Assembly (NCBI RefSeq): GCF_006715145.1
Contig: NZ_VFMR01000001.1
Location: 310,001-374,000 of the forward strand
Origin: Microbacterium sp. SLBN-146
GTDB taxonomy: Bacteria > Actinomycetota > Actinomycetes > Actinomycetales > Microbacteriaceae
Reading direction: 5' to 3'
Length of the DNA: 64,000 nt
Made by a program: the position numbers and the translations under genes
Part shown: positions 43,639 through 53,454 of the stretch, in pieces
Position numbering within the stretch: position 1 is the stretch's first letter
Layout of the letters: each line of letters starts with the position of its first letter
Notes under the pieces: generated by a model
The model's input: only the letters and a program-made list of their open reading frames with translations
Told to the model about the DNA's origin: nothing
The model's database searches: none

Positions 43639-44826
43639 TCAGCGAGCGCCGAGCAGGTGCTCGGTCGCGAGCTGCTGCAGCCGGACGAAGCCGCCGCCCT
43701 TGCCGCCGAGGTAGACGGTCGCGTCGAAGTCCTCGTACGCGGAGCGGTCCGCGAGGAAGTCCTCGTACGTCTCACCCTCGTTGAGCGTCGGGGTCGACAG
43801 CTCGTCGACCTTCGCGGCGGCGAGCGCCTCCTGCACTTCGGGGTCGGCGCGGAAGGCCGCGGCGCGCTCCTTCAGCAGCAGGTACGTGCGCATGTTGGCG
43901 GCGGCCGACTCCCACACTCCGACCTCGTCCTCGGTGCGCGAGGGCTTGTAGTCGAAGTGGCGCGGGCCGTCGTAGGCGGGGACGCCGCCGGGGCCGCCGT
44001 TCTCGAGCAGGTCGACGAGCGCGAACGCGTTGTGCAGGTCACCGTGGCCGAAGACGAGGTCCTGGTCGTACTTGATGCCGCGCTGGCCGTTGAGGTCGAT
44101 GTGGAAGAGCTTGCCGTGGTACAGCGCCTGCGCGATGCCCGCGGCGAAGTTGAGGCCCGCCATCTGCTCGTGCCCGACCTCGGGGTTGAGGCCCACCAGT
44201 TCGGGCCGCTCGAGGGAGTCGATGAAGGCGATCGCGTGTCCGAGGGTCGGCAGCAGGATGTCACCGCGGGGCTCGTTGGGCTTCGGCTCGATCGCGAAGC
44301 GGATGTCGTAGCCCTTGTCGGTGACGTAGTCGCCGAGCAGGTTGACGGCCTCGCGGTAACGCTCGAGCGCCTGCCGGATGTCCTTGGCCGAGTCGTACTC
44401 GGCACCCTCGCGGCCACCCCACATGACGAAGGTCTTGGCTCCGAGCTCGGCGCCGAGGTCGAGCTGGCGGAACACCTTGCGGAGGGCGAAGCGGCGGACG
44501 TCGCGATCGTTGGCCGTGAAGCCCCCGTCCTTGAAGACGGGTGCCGAGAAGAGGTTGGTCGTGACCATCGGGATGATGAGGCCCGTGTCGGCGAGCGCGC
44601 CCTTCAGGCGGTCGATCTGCGTCTGACGCTCGGCGTCGGTCGAGCCGAAGGCGAAGAGGTCGTCGTCGTGGAACGTGAGTCCGTAGGCGCCGAGTTCAGC
44701 GAGCTTCTCGACGGCGTGGACGACATCGAGCGGGTGGCGCGTCGGGCCGCCGAACGGGTCGGTGCCGTTGTAGCCGACGGTCCAGAGTCCGAACGAGAAC
44801 TTGTCGTCGCGTGTGGGGGTGGGCAT
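43639..44826 (-). CDS. xylA: Xylose isomerase
   Basis: A 395-residue TIM-barrel metalloenzyme of the shorter actinobacterial class. [10 protein letters not shown] carries the catalytic His/Asp pair, [10 protein letters not shown] and [11 protein letters not shown] the metal ligands, and [15 protein letters not shown] the second-metal residues. It converts D-xylose to D-xylulose (and glucose to fructose). ATG at 44826 after CAGGAG. A palindromic operator sits 30 bp upstream, shared with the divergent regulator. Confidence 0.96.
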   Translation of the reverse strand: MPTPTRDDKFSFGLWTVGYNGTDPFGGPTRHPLDVVHAVEKLAELGAYGLTFHDDDLFAFGSTDAERQTQIDRLKGALADTGLIIPMVTTNLFSAPVFKDGGFTANDRDVRRFALRKVFRQLDLGAELGAKTFVMWGGREGAEYDSAKDIRQALERYREAVNLLGDYVTDKGYDIRFAIEPKPNEPRGDILLPTLGHAIAFIDSLERPELVGLNPEVGHEQMAGLNFAAGIAQALYHGKLFHIDLNGQRGIKYDQDLVFGHGDLHNAFALVDLLENGGPGGVPAYDGPRHFDYKPSRTEDEVGVWESAAANMRTYLLLKERAAAFRADPEVQEALAAAKVDELSTPTLNEGETYEDFLADRSAYEDFDATVYLGGKGGGFVRLQQLATEHLLGAR

Positions 44827-44855
44827 GGTGCTCCTGAGTTCATCGGTGAACAATT

Positions 44856-44870
44856 GTTGTTGGCAACAAC
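44856..44870. promoter_or_regulatory. Operator between xylA and the ROK regulator
   Basis: GTTGTTG-G-CAACAAC is a perfect 7-bp-arm palindrome, overlapped on the left by ACAATTGT. It lies 30 bp upstream of xylA and 44 bp upstream of the regulator start, in the position expected for a XylR (ROK) operator. Confidence 0.75.
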
Positions 44871-44913
44871 CTATACCATGACGGATGCTTCGCCAACCCC
44901 TACAGTGAAGAGA

Positions 44914-46086
44914 ATGAGCGACTCCGTTCCCAGCGCCGAAGGCGTACGCCAGCGCAACCTCGCGCGCCTCCTGCGACTCGTCCACATCGACGGGCCGCTC
45001 TCTCGCGCAGCCCTCACGGAGTCGACCGGCCTCAACCGATCCACCATCGCCGACCTCGTGGGCGAGCTCGTCCGCGAGCATCTCGTCGAGGAGCGCGCAC
45101 CCGATCCCTCTCGGCGGGTGGGCCGCCCGTCTCCCCTCGTCGGCGCCGACTCTCGCGTCGTCGCGATCGCCGCCAACCCCGAGGTCGACGCGCTCACGAT
45201 CGCCGTCGTGGGCCTGGACCGCGGCATCCGTCATCGGGAGCGGATCGAGGTCGACCACCTCCTCACACCCCACGAGACGGCCACGCTCATCGCCGAGCGC
45301 ACGGCGACCTGGCGGGAGGCGAATCCCGACGCGCGCGTCGTCAGCGCAGGCCTCGCGATCCCGGGGCTCGTCCGCGCCTCCGACGGACTCGTACGCGACG
45401 CCCCGCACCTCGGGTGGATCGACGAACCGCTGGGAGAGCTCGTCGGGGTCGCGACCGGGCTTCCCACCGTCATCGGCAACGACGCGAGCCTCGGTGTGCT
45501 CGCCGAGCACCTCTTCGGCGCGGCGCGCGGCATCGACGACGTCGTGTATCTCAACGGCGGCGCGAGCGGTATCGGCGGCGGCCTGGTCGTCGGAGGGATG
45601 CCGGTGCCCGGCGCCGGCGGATACGCGGGTGAATTCGGTCAGAACCGGCCCGGCATCGGGGCTCCGGGAGACCGGAGGGCGGAGGGCGGCGTCCTGGAGG
45701 ACGAGGTCAGCCGCGCGCGTCTCCTCTCCGTGCTCCAGCTCCCGTCGGCCGACGACGCGGCGCTCTCCGCCGCCCTCGGCGCCTCGACCGATGCAGATGT
45801 CGCGGAGGAGGTCTTGCGGCAGCGACGCATCCTCTCGACTGCTCTCGCCAATGCCGTCAACGTGCTCAATCCGTCGGTCGTCGTGCTCGGCGGCTTTCTC
45901 GCGACGCTCGCGAGCCTGGACCCCGACGCGCTCCTTGCGGGAGTCGCCGCCCAGGCGATGCCTGCGAACATGGAAGGACTGGAGATCCGCGTCGCCGCCC
46001 TCGCCGACGACCGACTGCTGATCGGAGCCGCGGAGGCCGCGTTCGCCGACCTGCTGCGCGACCCCACCGCTGCGCCGCCCGCCTGA
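44914..46086 (+). CDS. xylR: ROK-family transcriptional regulator (XylR-like)
   Basis: A 390-residue regulator: an N-terminal winged helix ([20 protein letters not shown], then [14 protein letters not shown]) and a ROK sugar-kinase-like domain ([36 protein letters not shown]). The typical ROK zinc motif CxCGxxGC is absent; after GYAGEFGQ the sequence runs [16 protein letters not shown] without cysteines. Divergent from xylA, so it most likely represses xylAB until xylose binds. The ATG at 44914 follows GTGAAGAG; an in-frame ATG at 44878 is an alternative. Confidence 0.88.
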   Translation: MSDSVPSAEGVRQRNLARLLRLVHIDGPLSRAALTESTGLNRSTIADLVGELVREHLVEERAPDPSRRVGRPSPLVGADSRVVAIAANPEVDALTIAVVGLDRGIRHRERIEVDHLLTPHETATLIAERTATWREANPDARVVSAGLAIPGLVRASDGLVRDAPHLGWIDEPLGELVGVATGLPTVIGNDASLGVLAEHLFGAARGIDDVVYLNGGASGIGGGLVVGGMPVPGAGGYAGEFGQNRPGIGAPGDRRAEGGVLEDEVSRARLLSVLQLPSADDAALSAALGASTDADVAEEVLRQRRILSTALANAVNVLNPSVVVLGGFLATLASLDPDALLAGVAAQAMPANMEGLEIRVAALADDRLLIGAAEAAFADLLRDPTAAPPA

Positions 46087-46098
46087 CCCGCGGCACCC

Positions 46099-46600
46099 TC
46101 CGTCCGCGCGGGGCGCACTCCGTCCGCGCGGGGCGCACAATCCGCGCCCCACCGCGCCGGGCCACGCCCCAAACCCCCACCGGCGAGCCCCCACCGCAAC
46201 CACACGCCCGACTGCGGGTGGCAGGAGCCCCCTCACCGCACGGGGCGCACTCCGTCCGCGCGGGGCGCACAATCCACGCCCCACCGCGCCGAACCACGCC
46301 CCCACAGCCGCAAGCCCCACCACACCGCGCCCCACCGCGCCGGGCCACGCCCCAAACCCCCACCGGCGAGCCCCCACCGCAACCACACGCCCGACTGCGG
46401 GTGGCAGGAGCCCCCTCACCGCACGGGGCGCACTCCGTCCGCGCGGGGCGCGCAATCCACGCCCCACCACGACGGACCACGCCCCACACAGCCGCAAGCC
46501 CCACCAACCCGCGTCGATCCACGCCCCACCGCGCCCGACGACGCCCCACCGCACAAGCCCCACACAGCCGCGCCCCACCCACCGCAGCCCGCAAACCTGC
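46099..46600. repeat. GC-rich tandem array in convergent gap (183-bp period)
   Basis: The 538-bp gap between convergent xylR and the LacI gene is almost entirely repeat. Two 183-bp units (46146-46328 and 46329-about 46511) are nearly identical for most of their length; a 20-bp unit CTCCGTCCGCGCGGGGCGCA precedes them, and a degenerate tail with ACGCCCCACC reaches about 46600. Each unit contains GGGGCGC...GCGCCCC inverted pairs. Open frames through it are composition artefacts. Confidence 0.85.
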
Positions 46601-46624
46601 GAAGCGGGCCCGGGGGTCGGGGAA

Positions 46625-47623
46625 TCAGGCGCGCGGGGGCGCGGTCGTCGCGCGCGGGATGAGCTTCGTCGGCAGGATGACGCGCGGCTGCTCGGGAGGC
46701 TGCCCGTTGAGCATGGCCGTGGCGAACTGCGCCGCGACGACTCCGAGCCGGTGCATGGGCTGGCGCACCGTCGTCATGGCGGGGGTGCGCCGGGAGGCTT
46801 CGGGGATGTCGTCGAACCCGACGATGGACAGGTCGCCGGGAACGTCGAGTCCGAGGGATGCCGCGACGTCCAGGACCGCGAGCGCCGACAGGTCGTTCGC
46901 AGCGAAGACGGCGGTCGGGGGCGCGGACGACAACAGCGTCCGGGCGGCTTCGGCCGCGGCATCCGCGTCGTATCGTCCCTCCGCGACGAGCGCGGGATCG
47001 AAGGGGATGCCGGCATCGGCGAGCGCCTGCCGATAGCCGGCTTCCCGCAACTGGGCCGAGCGCAGGTCGGGGCGGCCCGCGAGGAAGCCGATGCGGCGGT
47101 GTCCGAGGTCGAGGAGGTAACGCGTCGCCTGGAGCGCACCGCCGAAGCTGTCCGACGCGACGGTCGGGAAGTCGCCGTCGCCCGTATGCGGGTCGACGGC
47201 GACGACCGGGATGTCGATGGAGGGCGTGAGCACCGTGGGAGTGACCATGATCGCGGCGTCGATGAGCGTCCCGGAGAGCCGCTGGAGCGAGCGACGCTCC
47301 CACCCTGTCGAGGCATGGTGGCGGACGCCGGCGTAGGCGACGACGTCGTACGACGAGCCGTTGAGCGCGGCGCCGACACCCTTGAGCACTTCGGCGCTGA
47401 AGGGTTCGAAGTCGGGCACGAGCACGCCGATGACGCCCGTGCGACGCGACCGCATGCTGCTGGCCACGAGACTCGACTCGTAGCCGAGCTTCTCGACGGC
47501 GGCGAGCACGCGCGAGACGGTGTCTTCCGCGACGCCGTATCGCCCGTTGACGGCCTTCGACACTGTGGCGACGGAGACGCCCGCCTCGGCGGCGACATCG
47601 TGGATCGTGGTGCGGCGTGTCAT
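46625..47623 (-). CDS. LacI-family regulator of the sugar importer
   Basis: A 332-residue repressor: HTH at the N-terminus ([20 protein letters not shown]), hinge [11 protein letters not shown], and a periplasmic-binding-like effector domain ending [20 protein letters not shown]. Divergent from the sugar-binding lipoprotein gene at 47783, with a LacI-type palindrome between them. It should repress the ABC transporter and GH3 operon until a xylo-oligosaccharide or related sugar binds. ATG at 47623. Confidence 0.92.
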   Translation of the reverse strand: MTRRTTIHDVAAEAGVSVATVSKAVNGRYGVAEDTVSRVLAAVEKLGYESSLVASSMRSRRTGVIGVLVPDFEPFSAEVLKGVGAALNGSSYDVVAYAGVRHHASTGWERRSLQRLSGTLIDAAIMVTPTVLTPSIDIPVVAVDPHTGDGDFPTVASDSFGGALQATRYLLDLGHRRIGFLAGRPDLRSAQLREAGYRQALADAGIPFDPALVAEGRYDADAAAEAARTLLSSAPPTAVFAANDLSALAVLDVAASLGLDVPGDLSIVGFDDIPEASRRTPAMTTVRQPMHRLGVVAAQFATAMLNGQPPEQPRVILPTKLIPRATTAPPRA

Positions 47624-47651
47624 CGTGACGCCGAACCTATCGCATGGAAAC

Positions 47652-47665
47652 CGTTTTCGAAAACG
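47652..47665. promoter_or_regulatory. LacI-type operator
   Basis: CGTTTTCGAAAACG is a perfect 14-bp palindrome with the central CG typical of LacI-family sites; flanking bases extend it to near-symmetry (AAACCGTTTTCG / CGAAAACGTTTGA). It lies 29 bp upstream of the regulator gene and 118 bp upstream of the transporter operon. Confidence 0.85.
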
Positions 47666-47782
47666 TTTGACAGCCTCCGGGGCCCTTGCGACACTTCCAA
47701 CCACCGCGGGCCCGGAGTCGGACGAACGCGGATACCGACGCTGCAGCAGCAGCGGCACTCGAAGAGGAGAAAGGTGAATCAC

Positions 47783-49072
47783 ATGCACGGCAAGCGGATT
47801 CTCGCCGGCTCCGCAGCTCTCGTGATCGGCGCCCTCGCGCTGAGCGGATGCGCGGGCGGCACAGACGGCGGCAACGACGGCGACTCGGTCACGATGAGCC
47901 TCTGGCACAACTCGACGACGGGACCCGGGACGGAGTTCTGGGACCAGACGGTCGCCGACTTCGAACAGGCGAACCCCGGTGTCACGATCGACGTCCAGTC
48001 GGTCCAGAACGAAGACCTCGACGGAAAACTCCAGACAGCACTCAACTCGGGCGACGCTCCCGACATCTTCCTCCAGCGCGGCGGCGGCAAGATGGCCGCG
48101 ATGGTCAACGCCGGCCAGCTCATGGACCTGACGGACAAGATCACGGGACCGGCAGCGGAAGAGATTCCGGACGCCGCATTCTCGGCCAACACGCTCGACG
48201 GCAAGGTCTACGCTCTCCCCGTCGCCGTGCTTCCCGGTGGTCTGTTCTACAGCCAGGACCTCTTCGACGAGGCGGGGATCACGGAGAACCCGACCACGAT
48301 CGAGGAACTGGACGGCGCGGTCGAGCAGCTGAAGGCCGCCGGCATCGCCCCCGTCGCGCTCGGCGCGAAGGACGCGTGGCCCGCGGCGCACTGGTACTAC
48401 TGGTTCGCCCTCCGCGAGTGCAGTTCGGACACCCTCGCGAAGGCCGCCGACGAGATGACCTTCGACGACGAGTGCTGGGTGCGCGCGGGAGAAGACCTGC
48501 AGGACTTCGCCGACCTCGAGCCGTTCAACGCGGGCTTCCTCACGACGTCGGCGCAGCAGGGTGCCGGCAGCTCAGCCGGTCTTCTCGCCAACCGTCAGGC
48601 CTCGATGGAGCTCATGGGCGCGTGGAACCCCGGCGTCATCGCGTCGCTGACCCCCGACCAGGAGCCGCTCCCCGACCTCGCGTGGTTCCCGTTCCCGGAG
48701 GTTCCCGGCGGTGAGGGCGAGCCCGGCTCGATGATGGGCGGCGTCGACGGGTACTCGTGCTCGGTGGATGCTCCGCCCGCCTGCGCGGACTTCCTGAACT
48801 ACCTCGGTACGTCGGAGGTGCAGACCGCCTACTACGAGGCGTTCAACGCACCGCCCGTCAACACCGTCGCGCAGGAGGCCGTCACCGAGCCCTACCTGCA
48901 GGCGATCCTCGAGGCCTACAACGCGGCGCCGTACGCGACGCAGTGGCTCGACACCGTGTACGGCCAGAACGTCGGAAACGCACTGAACGTCGCCGTCGTC
49001 GACATGCTCGCGGGCAACAGCACGCCCGAGGACATCGTGGCGGCTGTTCAGGATGCTGCGGCGAAGGCCTAG
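47783..49072 (+). CDS. Sugar ABC transporter substrate-binding lipoprotein
   Basis: A 429-residue extracytoplasmic solute-binding protein family 1 member. Signal peptide with lipobox LSGC (Cys23), mature part starting with a short Gly/Asp linker and VTMSLWHNSTTGPGTEFWDQ. Such proteins bind oligosaccharides. The ATG at 47783 has AAAGGTGA six bases upstream; a GTG at 47774 is an alternative. First gene of a four-gene operon with two permeases and a GH3 glycosidase. Confidence 0.92.
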   Translation: MHGKRILAGSAALVIGALALSGCAGGTDGGNDGDSVTMSLWHNSTTGPGTEFWDQTVADFEQANPGVTIDVQSVQNEDLDGKLQTALNSGDAPDIFLQRGGGKMAAMVNAGQLMDLTDKITGPAAEEIPDAAFSANTLDGKVYALPVAVLPGGLFYSQDLFDEAGITENPTTIEELDGAVEQLKAAGIAPVALGAKDAWPAAHWYYWFALRECSSDTLAKAADEMTFDDECWVRAGEDLQDFADLEPFNAGFLTTSAQQGAGSSAGLLANRQASMELMGAWNPGVIASLTPDQEPLPDLAWFPFPEVPGGEGEPGSMMGGVDGYSCSVDAPPACADFLNYLGTSEVQTAYYEAFNAPPVNTVAQEAVTEPYLQAILEAYNAAPYATQWLDTVYGQNVGNALNVAVVDMLAGNSTPEDIVAAVQDAAAKA

Positions 49073-49080
49073 GTTCGGAC

Positions 49081-50112
49081 ATGGCTACACGCGTGAGCTC
49101 TGCCGAGCAGGGTGACGTGACGGCGGAGCTCACGCAGACGGGTGGGAGCGACGCGCCGCGCTCGCTCCCACCCGTTGCCCGACGCCGCGCCGACTGGCGT
49201 GGACGGCTGGAGATCCTCCTCCTCGTCGGCCCCGCCCTCGTGATGTTCCTCGGGTTCGTCATCTTCCCGGTCGTCATGGCCGCCTACTACGGCTTCTTCA
49301 GCTGGCAGGGCTACGGCCCGCCGACCGACTTCATCGGCCTGCGGAACTACCTCACGATCATTCAGGACCCCGCCTTCCTCCAGGCGCTCGGCCACAACGG
49401 CTTCATCGTGATCTTCTCGCTGATCCTGCAGGGGCCGGCGGCGATCCTTCTCGCTCTCCTCCTGAATCGTCGGATGCGCGGGCAGTCGCTCGTCCGCGTC
49501 CTGATCTTCATCCCCTACGTCATCGCCGAGGTCGTCGTCGGAACCGGGTGGAGCCTCATGCTCCAGACGAGCGGCGCGTTCAACGATCTGCTCGAGAAGA
49601 TGGGGCTCGGCTTCCTCGCCAACGACTGGCTCTCCAATCCGGACATCGCGATCTGGACGCTCATGGTCATCATCACGTGGAAGTACATCGGTTTCGCCGT
49701 CATCCTCTTCCTCGCGGGGCTGCAAGGTATCCCCGAGGAGCTGTCGGAGGCGGCCGCGATCGACGGAGCGTCGTTCTGGCAGATCCAGTGGCAGATCACC
49801 CTGCCGCTCCTCGGACCGACCCTGAGGATCTGGGCGTTCCTGTCGATCATCGGCTCGCTGCAGCTGTTCGACCTCGTCTACATCATCTGGGGGCAGTACA
49901 TCGCTGCGACCGCCGGCACCTCGACCATGGCGACCTACATGGTCGCCGAAGGGCGCAACTCGGGCAACTTCGGCTACGGCAACGCCGTCGCCGTCGTGAT
50001 CTTCGTGATCTCGCTCGTGATCGCCCTCATCTACCAGCGCTTCGTGCTGCGCCGCGACACCGAGGGCGCGCTCACGGGGGACACGAAGAAGAAGAGGAGG
50101 GGTGAGGGATGA
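49081..50112 (+). CDS. Sugar ABC transporter permease (MalF-type)
   Basis: A 343-residue permease with a hydrophilic N-terminal tail of about 40 residues, six membrane segments and the EAA loop LSEAAAIDGASFWQIQWQIT near residues 220-240. ATG at 49081, 8 bp after the binding-protein stop. Its end overlaps the next permease (ATGA). No ATPase gene is in the cluster; actinobacterial CUT1 importers usually share the MsiK ATPase encoded elsewhere. Confidence 0.93.
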   Translation: MATRVSSAEQGDVTAELTQTGGSDAPRSLPPVARRRADWRGRLEILLLVGPALVMFLGFVIFPVVMAAYYGFFSWQGYGPPTDFIGLRNYLTIIQDPAFLQALGHNGFIVIFSLILQGPAAILLALLLNRRMRGQSLVRVLIFIPYVIAEVVVGTGWSLMLQTSGAFNDLLEKMGLGFLANDWLSNPDIAIWTLMVIITWKYIGFAVILFLAGLQGIPEELSEAAAIDGASFWQIQWQITLPLLGPTLRIWAFLSIIGSLQLFDLVYIIWGQYIAATAGTSTMATYMVAEGRNSGNFGYGNAVAVVIFVISLVIALIYQRFVLRRDTEGALTGDTKKKRRGEG

Positions 50113-51002
50113 CCGCCTTCGCCGACACGGCGACCCGCGAGAGCGTCGCCGTCAGACCCCGCCGCGCATCGCGCGAGCGAAAGAACCTGCCCTGGGCGAG
50201 CCCGTACGTCTACTTCGTCGCGCTCGTCGTCGTCGGACTCATGCTCGCCCCCGTCGCCTACATCATCATCGGCGGCTTCCGGACGAACGCGCAGATCACG
50301 ACCGACCCGTCGGGTCTCCCCGACCCGTGGGCGATCGAGAACTACCTCGACGTCCTGACGGGCGGCATCTTCTGGCGTCAGGTGCTCAACTCCACGATCG
50401 TCGCGCTCGCGACGACGGTGGGCGCCGTAACGCTCGGGCTCATGGCGAGCTACGTGCTCGCGCGGTACAGGTTCGCCGGTCGCGGCGTCCTCTACGCCGT
50501 CTTCGCGGCGGGTCTCATGTTCCCGCTGACGGTCGCCATCACGCCGCTGTATATCGTCGTCCGAAACCTCGGGCTCATGAACTCCCTCGGCGGCATCATC
50601 CTTCCCCAGATCGCGTTCGCGCTACCGATGACGATCATCATCCTGGTCCCGTTCCTCCGGGCCATTCCGGATGAGATCGAAGAGGCCGCGTTCATCGATG
50701 GCGCGAGCCGCATCGGGTTCTTCTGGCGGATGGTCCTGCCGCTGTCCCTCCCCGGAGTCATCACGACCGGCATCCTGGCCTTCGTCGGCAGCTGGAACGC
50801 CTACCTTCTGCCCCTGTTCATCCTGAACAACGAGGCCGCCTTCACGCTCCCTCTGGGCGTGCAGTCGTTCTCGTCGCAGTATTCGGTCGATACGGCGAAA
50901 GTGCTCGCCTTCACCTCCTTGTCCATGATCCCCGCACTGATCTTCTTCAGCCTGTTCGAACGTCGTATCGTCGGCGGGCTGACCGGTGCGGTCAAGGGCT
51001 GA
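50109..51002 (+). CDS. Carbohydrate ABC transporter permease (MalG-type)
   Basis: A 297-residue second permease: first membrane segment at about residues 33-55, EAA loop IEEAAFIDGASRIGFFWRMV, and the C-terminal FSLFERRIVGGLTGAVKG typical of MalG-type subunits. It forms the channel with the preceding protein. ATG overlaps the previous stop. GH3 follows after about 44 bp. Confidence 0.93.
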   Translation: MTAFADTATRESVAVRPRRASRERKNLPWASPYVYFVALVVVGLMLAPVAYIIIGGFRTNAQITTDPSGLPDPWAIENYLDVLTGGIFWRQVLNSTIVALATTVGAVTLGLMASYVLARYRFAGRGVLYAVFAAGLMFPLTVAITPLYIVVRNLGLMNSLGGIILPQIAFALPMTIIILVPFLRAIPDEIEEAAFIDGASRIGFFWRMVLPLSLPGVITTGILAFVGSWNAYLLPLFILNNEAAFTLPLGVQSFSSQYSVDTAKVLAFTSLSMIPALIFFSLFERRIVGGLTGAVKG

Positions 51003-51045
51003 GCTTCGCCGGATGCCGCGGCATCCCCTGCAGAAAGAGAACGAC

Positions 51046-53448
51046 GTGTCATCAGACCACCCGTCGCGGGTCTCGCCGCGCGTGGAAGACCTCCTCGCCC
51101 GCATGACCCTCGAGGAGAAGCGCGCACAACTGGTGGGATTCTGGGTCGACCAGGGTGACGAGGTCGTCGCGCCCATGGCCGGCGAGATGCAGACCTCGAC
51201 ACGCTACGAGGAGGCGACCGCGCACGGCATCGGACACCTCACGCGCGTGTACGGAACGCGCCCCGTCGAACCGCTCGAGCGTGCTGAGTGGCTGTGGGGC
51301 GAGCAGCGGCGGCTCCGGTCCGAGACGCGCCTGGGGATCCCGGCGATCGTGCATGAGGAGTGCCTCACAGGCCTTGCGGCGTGGAAGGCGGCGACCTTCC
51401 CGACTCCGCTCGCGTGGGGCGCCGCGTTCGACCCCGCACTCGTCGAGGAGATGGCCGCGGTGATCGGCCGCTCGATGCGAGACCTCGGCATCCATCAAGG
51501 TCTCGCGCCGGTGCTCGACGTCGTGCGCGACCCGCGCTGGGGGCGCGTGGACGAGTGCATCGGCGAGGACCCGTACCTCGTCGGAATGCTCGGCACGGCT
51601 TACGTCCGAGGCCTTCAGAGCGCCGGTGTCCATGCGACGCTCAAGCACTTCGTCGGCTACTCGGCGTCGCGGGCGGGACGGAATCACGCGCCCGTGCACG
51701 CGGGTCCCCGCGAGCTCGCCGATGTGCTGCTCCCGCCCTTCGAAATGGCGGTGCGCGACGGTGGCGCGCGAAGCGTCATGAACTCCTACTCCGAGATCGA
51801 CGGCGTGCCGGTCGCGGCGACGGCCGAGTATCTCACGACACTGCTGCGCGACGAGTGGGGCTTCGACGGCGTCGTCGTCTCGGACTACTTCGCCGTCGCC
51901 TTCCTCGAGTCCATGCACCAGGTGGCGGCCGATCGCGCGCACGCGGCGCAGCTCGCGATCGACGCGGGCATCGACGTCGAGCTCCCCAGCTCCGACGCGT
52001 ACGAGGCCCTGCCCGAGCTCGTCCGGGCGGGGGCGCTCGACCCCGACGTGCTCGACCGGGCCGTCGCGCGCGTCCTGATGCAGAAGGAAGAACTGGGGCT
52101 GCTGGATGCCGACTTCCGCACGCCGCCGGTCGAGGTCGACCTGGATTCGCCGGAGCACCGCCGGATCGCCAGGGTCCTCGCGGAGGAGTCGCTCGTGCTG
52201 CTGAGCAACGACGGGACCCTTCCGCTCGATCCGCGCTCATCCGGAAGGATCGCCCTGATCGGTCCGAATGCCGACAGCGCGGAGTCCCTCATGGGCTGCT
52301 ACTCGTTCGTCAATCACGTGCTCGCGCACCACGAGGGCACGCCGCACGGGATCGCGCTGCCGACGGTGCGCGCGGCACTCGCCGATACCTTCTGCGACGC
52401 GGCCCTCGTCTCTGAGCGCGGGTGCGACGTGGAGGGCGACGACGACTCCGGGATCGCCGCTGCCGTCGCCGCCGCCGCCGCTGCGGACGTCGCCGTCGTC
52501 GTCGTGGGAGACCGGGCAGGACTGTTCGGCCGCGGCACCGTCGGCGAGGGGAACGACGTCGAGTCGCTCGAACTCCCCGGCCTTCAGCGCCGGCTCGTCG
52601 AAGAGGTGTGCGCGACGGGAACCCCCGTCATCCTGGTTCTCCTGACGGGTCGGCCCTACGCCATCGGCTGGGCTCTCCCGCCGCGCGAACTTGACCGCGG
52701 CGCGGTCACGGGGCTCGGTGCGACCTCGGTGCACACCGTGGGTGGGACGGATGCCGCGGGCCCGCTCCCCGCCGCGGTCGTGCAGGGGTTCTTCCCCGGC
52801 GAGGAGGGCGGGGTCGCGATCGCCTCCCTTCTCTCGGGCGAGATCTCGCCGTCCGGACACCTTCCCGTGTCGCTCCCCCGCTCCGCCGGCGCGCAGCCTT
52901 ACTCCTACTTGCATCCGACACTCGGCGGATCGTCCGACGTGACGAGCGCCGATTCCGATCCCGCTCTGCCGTTCGGTCATGGCCTGACCTACACGACGTT
53001 CGCTCGAACGAACCTCGAGAGCGACGCTCGCGTCGCTGCGGGCGGATCTTTCACGGCATCCGTGTGCGTGAGGAACACGGGCGATCGCGAGGGAACGGAC
53101 CTCGTGCAGCTGTACGCGCGCGACGAGGTGGCGACTGTCACGCGTCCGGTCGCGCAGCTGCTCGCGTTCGAACGTGTGACGCTCGCGCCGGGCGAGGAGG
53201 CCGTCGTGCACTTCGACGTGCCGACCCAGCGCCTCGCGTTCACGGGGCTTCGTGGCATCCGCATCGTCGAACCGGGCGCGATCACCCTGTGGGTCGGACC
53301 GTCGTGCGCCGAACGCGAGACCACCGCGAGCCTGGCGATCGAGGGAGCCGTGCACGAAGTGCGCCCCGACGACCCCCGCGTCGCTCGCGCTCGCGTCGAC
53401 CGCGTGGCGGCCGCACCCGTCCGCGCCGCCGTCGCACCCGCAGTCTGA
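51046..53448 (+). CDS. GH3 beta-glucosidase/beta-xylosidase
   Basis: An 800-residue glycoside hydrolase family 3 enzyme: N-terminal TIM barrel, alpha/beta sandwich (SLVLLSNDGTLPL region) and a C-terminal fibronectin-III-like domain (SVCVRNTGDREGTDLVQLY). KHFVGYSASRAGRNHAP is the family substrate loop, and GVVVSDYF carries the nucleophile Asp280. No signal peptide, so it hydrolyses imported oligosaccharides inside the cell. In this xylose region a beta-xylosidase role is likely. GTG at 51046; an ATG at 51013 is the alternative start. Confidence 0.92.
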   Translation: MSSDHPSRVSPRVEDLLARMTLEEKRAQLVGFWVDQGDEVVAPMAGEMQTSTRYEEATAHGIGHLTRVYGTRPVEPLERAEWLWGEQRRLRSETRLGIPAIVHEECLTGLAAWKAATFPTPLAWGAAFDPALVEEMAAVIGRSMRDLGIHQGLAPVLDVVRDPRWGRVDECIGEDPYLVGMLGTAYVRGLQSAGVHATLKHFVGYSASRAGRNHAPVHAGPRELADVLLPPFEMAVRDGGARSVMNSYSEIDGVPVAATAEYLTTLLRDEWGFDGVVVSDYFAVAFLESMHQVAADRAHAAQLAIDAGIDVELPSSDAYEALPELVRAGALDPDVLDRAVARVLMQKEELGLLDADFRTPPVEVDLDSPEHRRIARVLAEESLVLLSNDGTLPLDPRSSGRIALIGPNADSAESLMGCYSFVNHVLAHHEGTPHGIALPTVRAALADTFCDAALVSERGCDVEGDDDSGIAAAVAAAAAADVAVVVVGDRAGLFGRGTVGEGNDVESLELPGLQRRLVEEVCATGTPVILVLLTGRPYAIGWALPPRELDRGAVTGLGATSVHTVGGTDAAGPLPAAVVQGFFPGEEGGVAIASLLSGEISPSGHLPVSLPRSAGAQPYSYLHPTLGGSSDVTSADSDPALPFGHGLTYTTFARTNLESDARVAAGGSFTASVCVRNTGDREGTDLVQLYARDEVATVTRPVAQLLAFERVTLAPGEEAVVHFDVPTQRLAFTGLRGIRIVEPGAITLWVGPSCAERETTASLAIEGAVHEVRPDDPRVARARVDRVAAAPVRAAVAPAV

Positions 53449-53454
53449 CGCCAC

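Noticed and set aside
42823..44913. In-frame extension of the ROK regulator to over 1000 residues
   Set aside because: The extension lies antisense to xylA and xylB. The regulator has a ribosome site and homology starting at 44914.
46099..46600. CRISPR array or satellite of a mobile element
   Set aside because: The period (183 bp) is far too long for CRISPR, the interunit sequence is itself repeated rather than unique, and no cas or transposase genes are near.
51013..51045. ATG at 51013 as the GH3 start
   Set aside because: The stretch GGATGCCGCGGCATCC is the genome's common palindromic word and the resulting N-terminal residues lack similarity to GH3; the GTG at 51046 has AAAGAGA upstream.
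48757..53448. Missing sugar ABC ATPase taken as a broken transporter
   Set aside because: Actinobacterial CUT1 operons commonly lack an ATPase and use a shared MsiK-type protein, so absence is expected.
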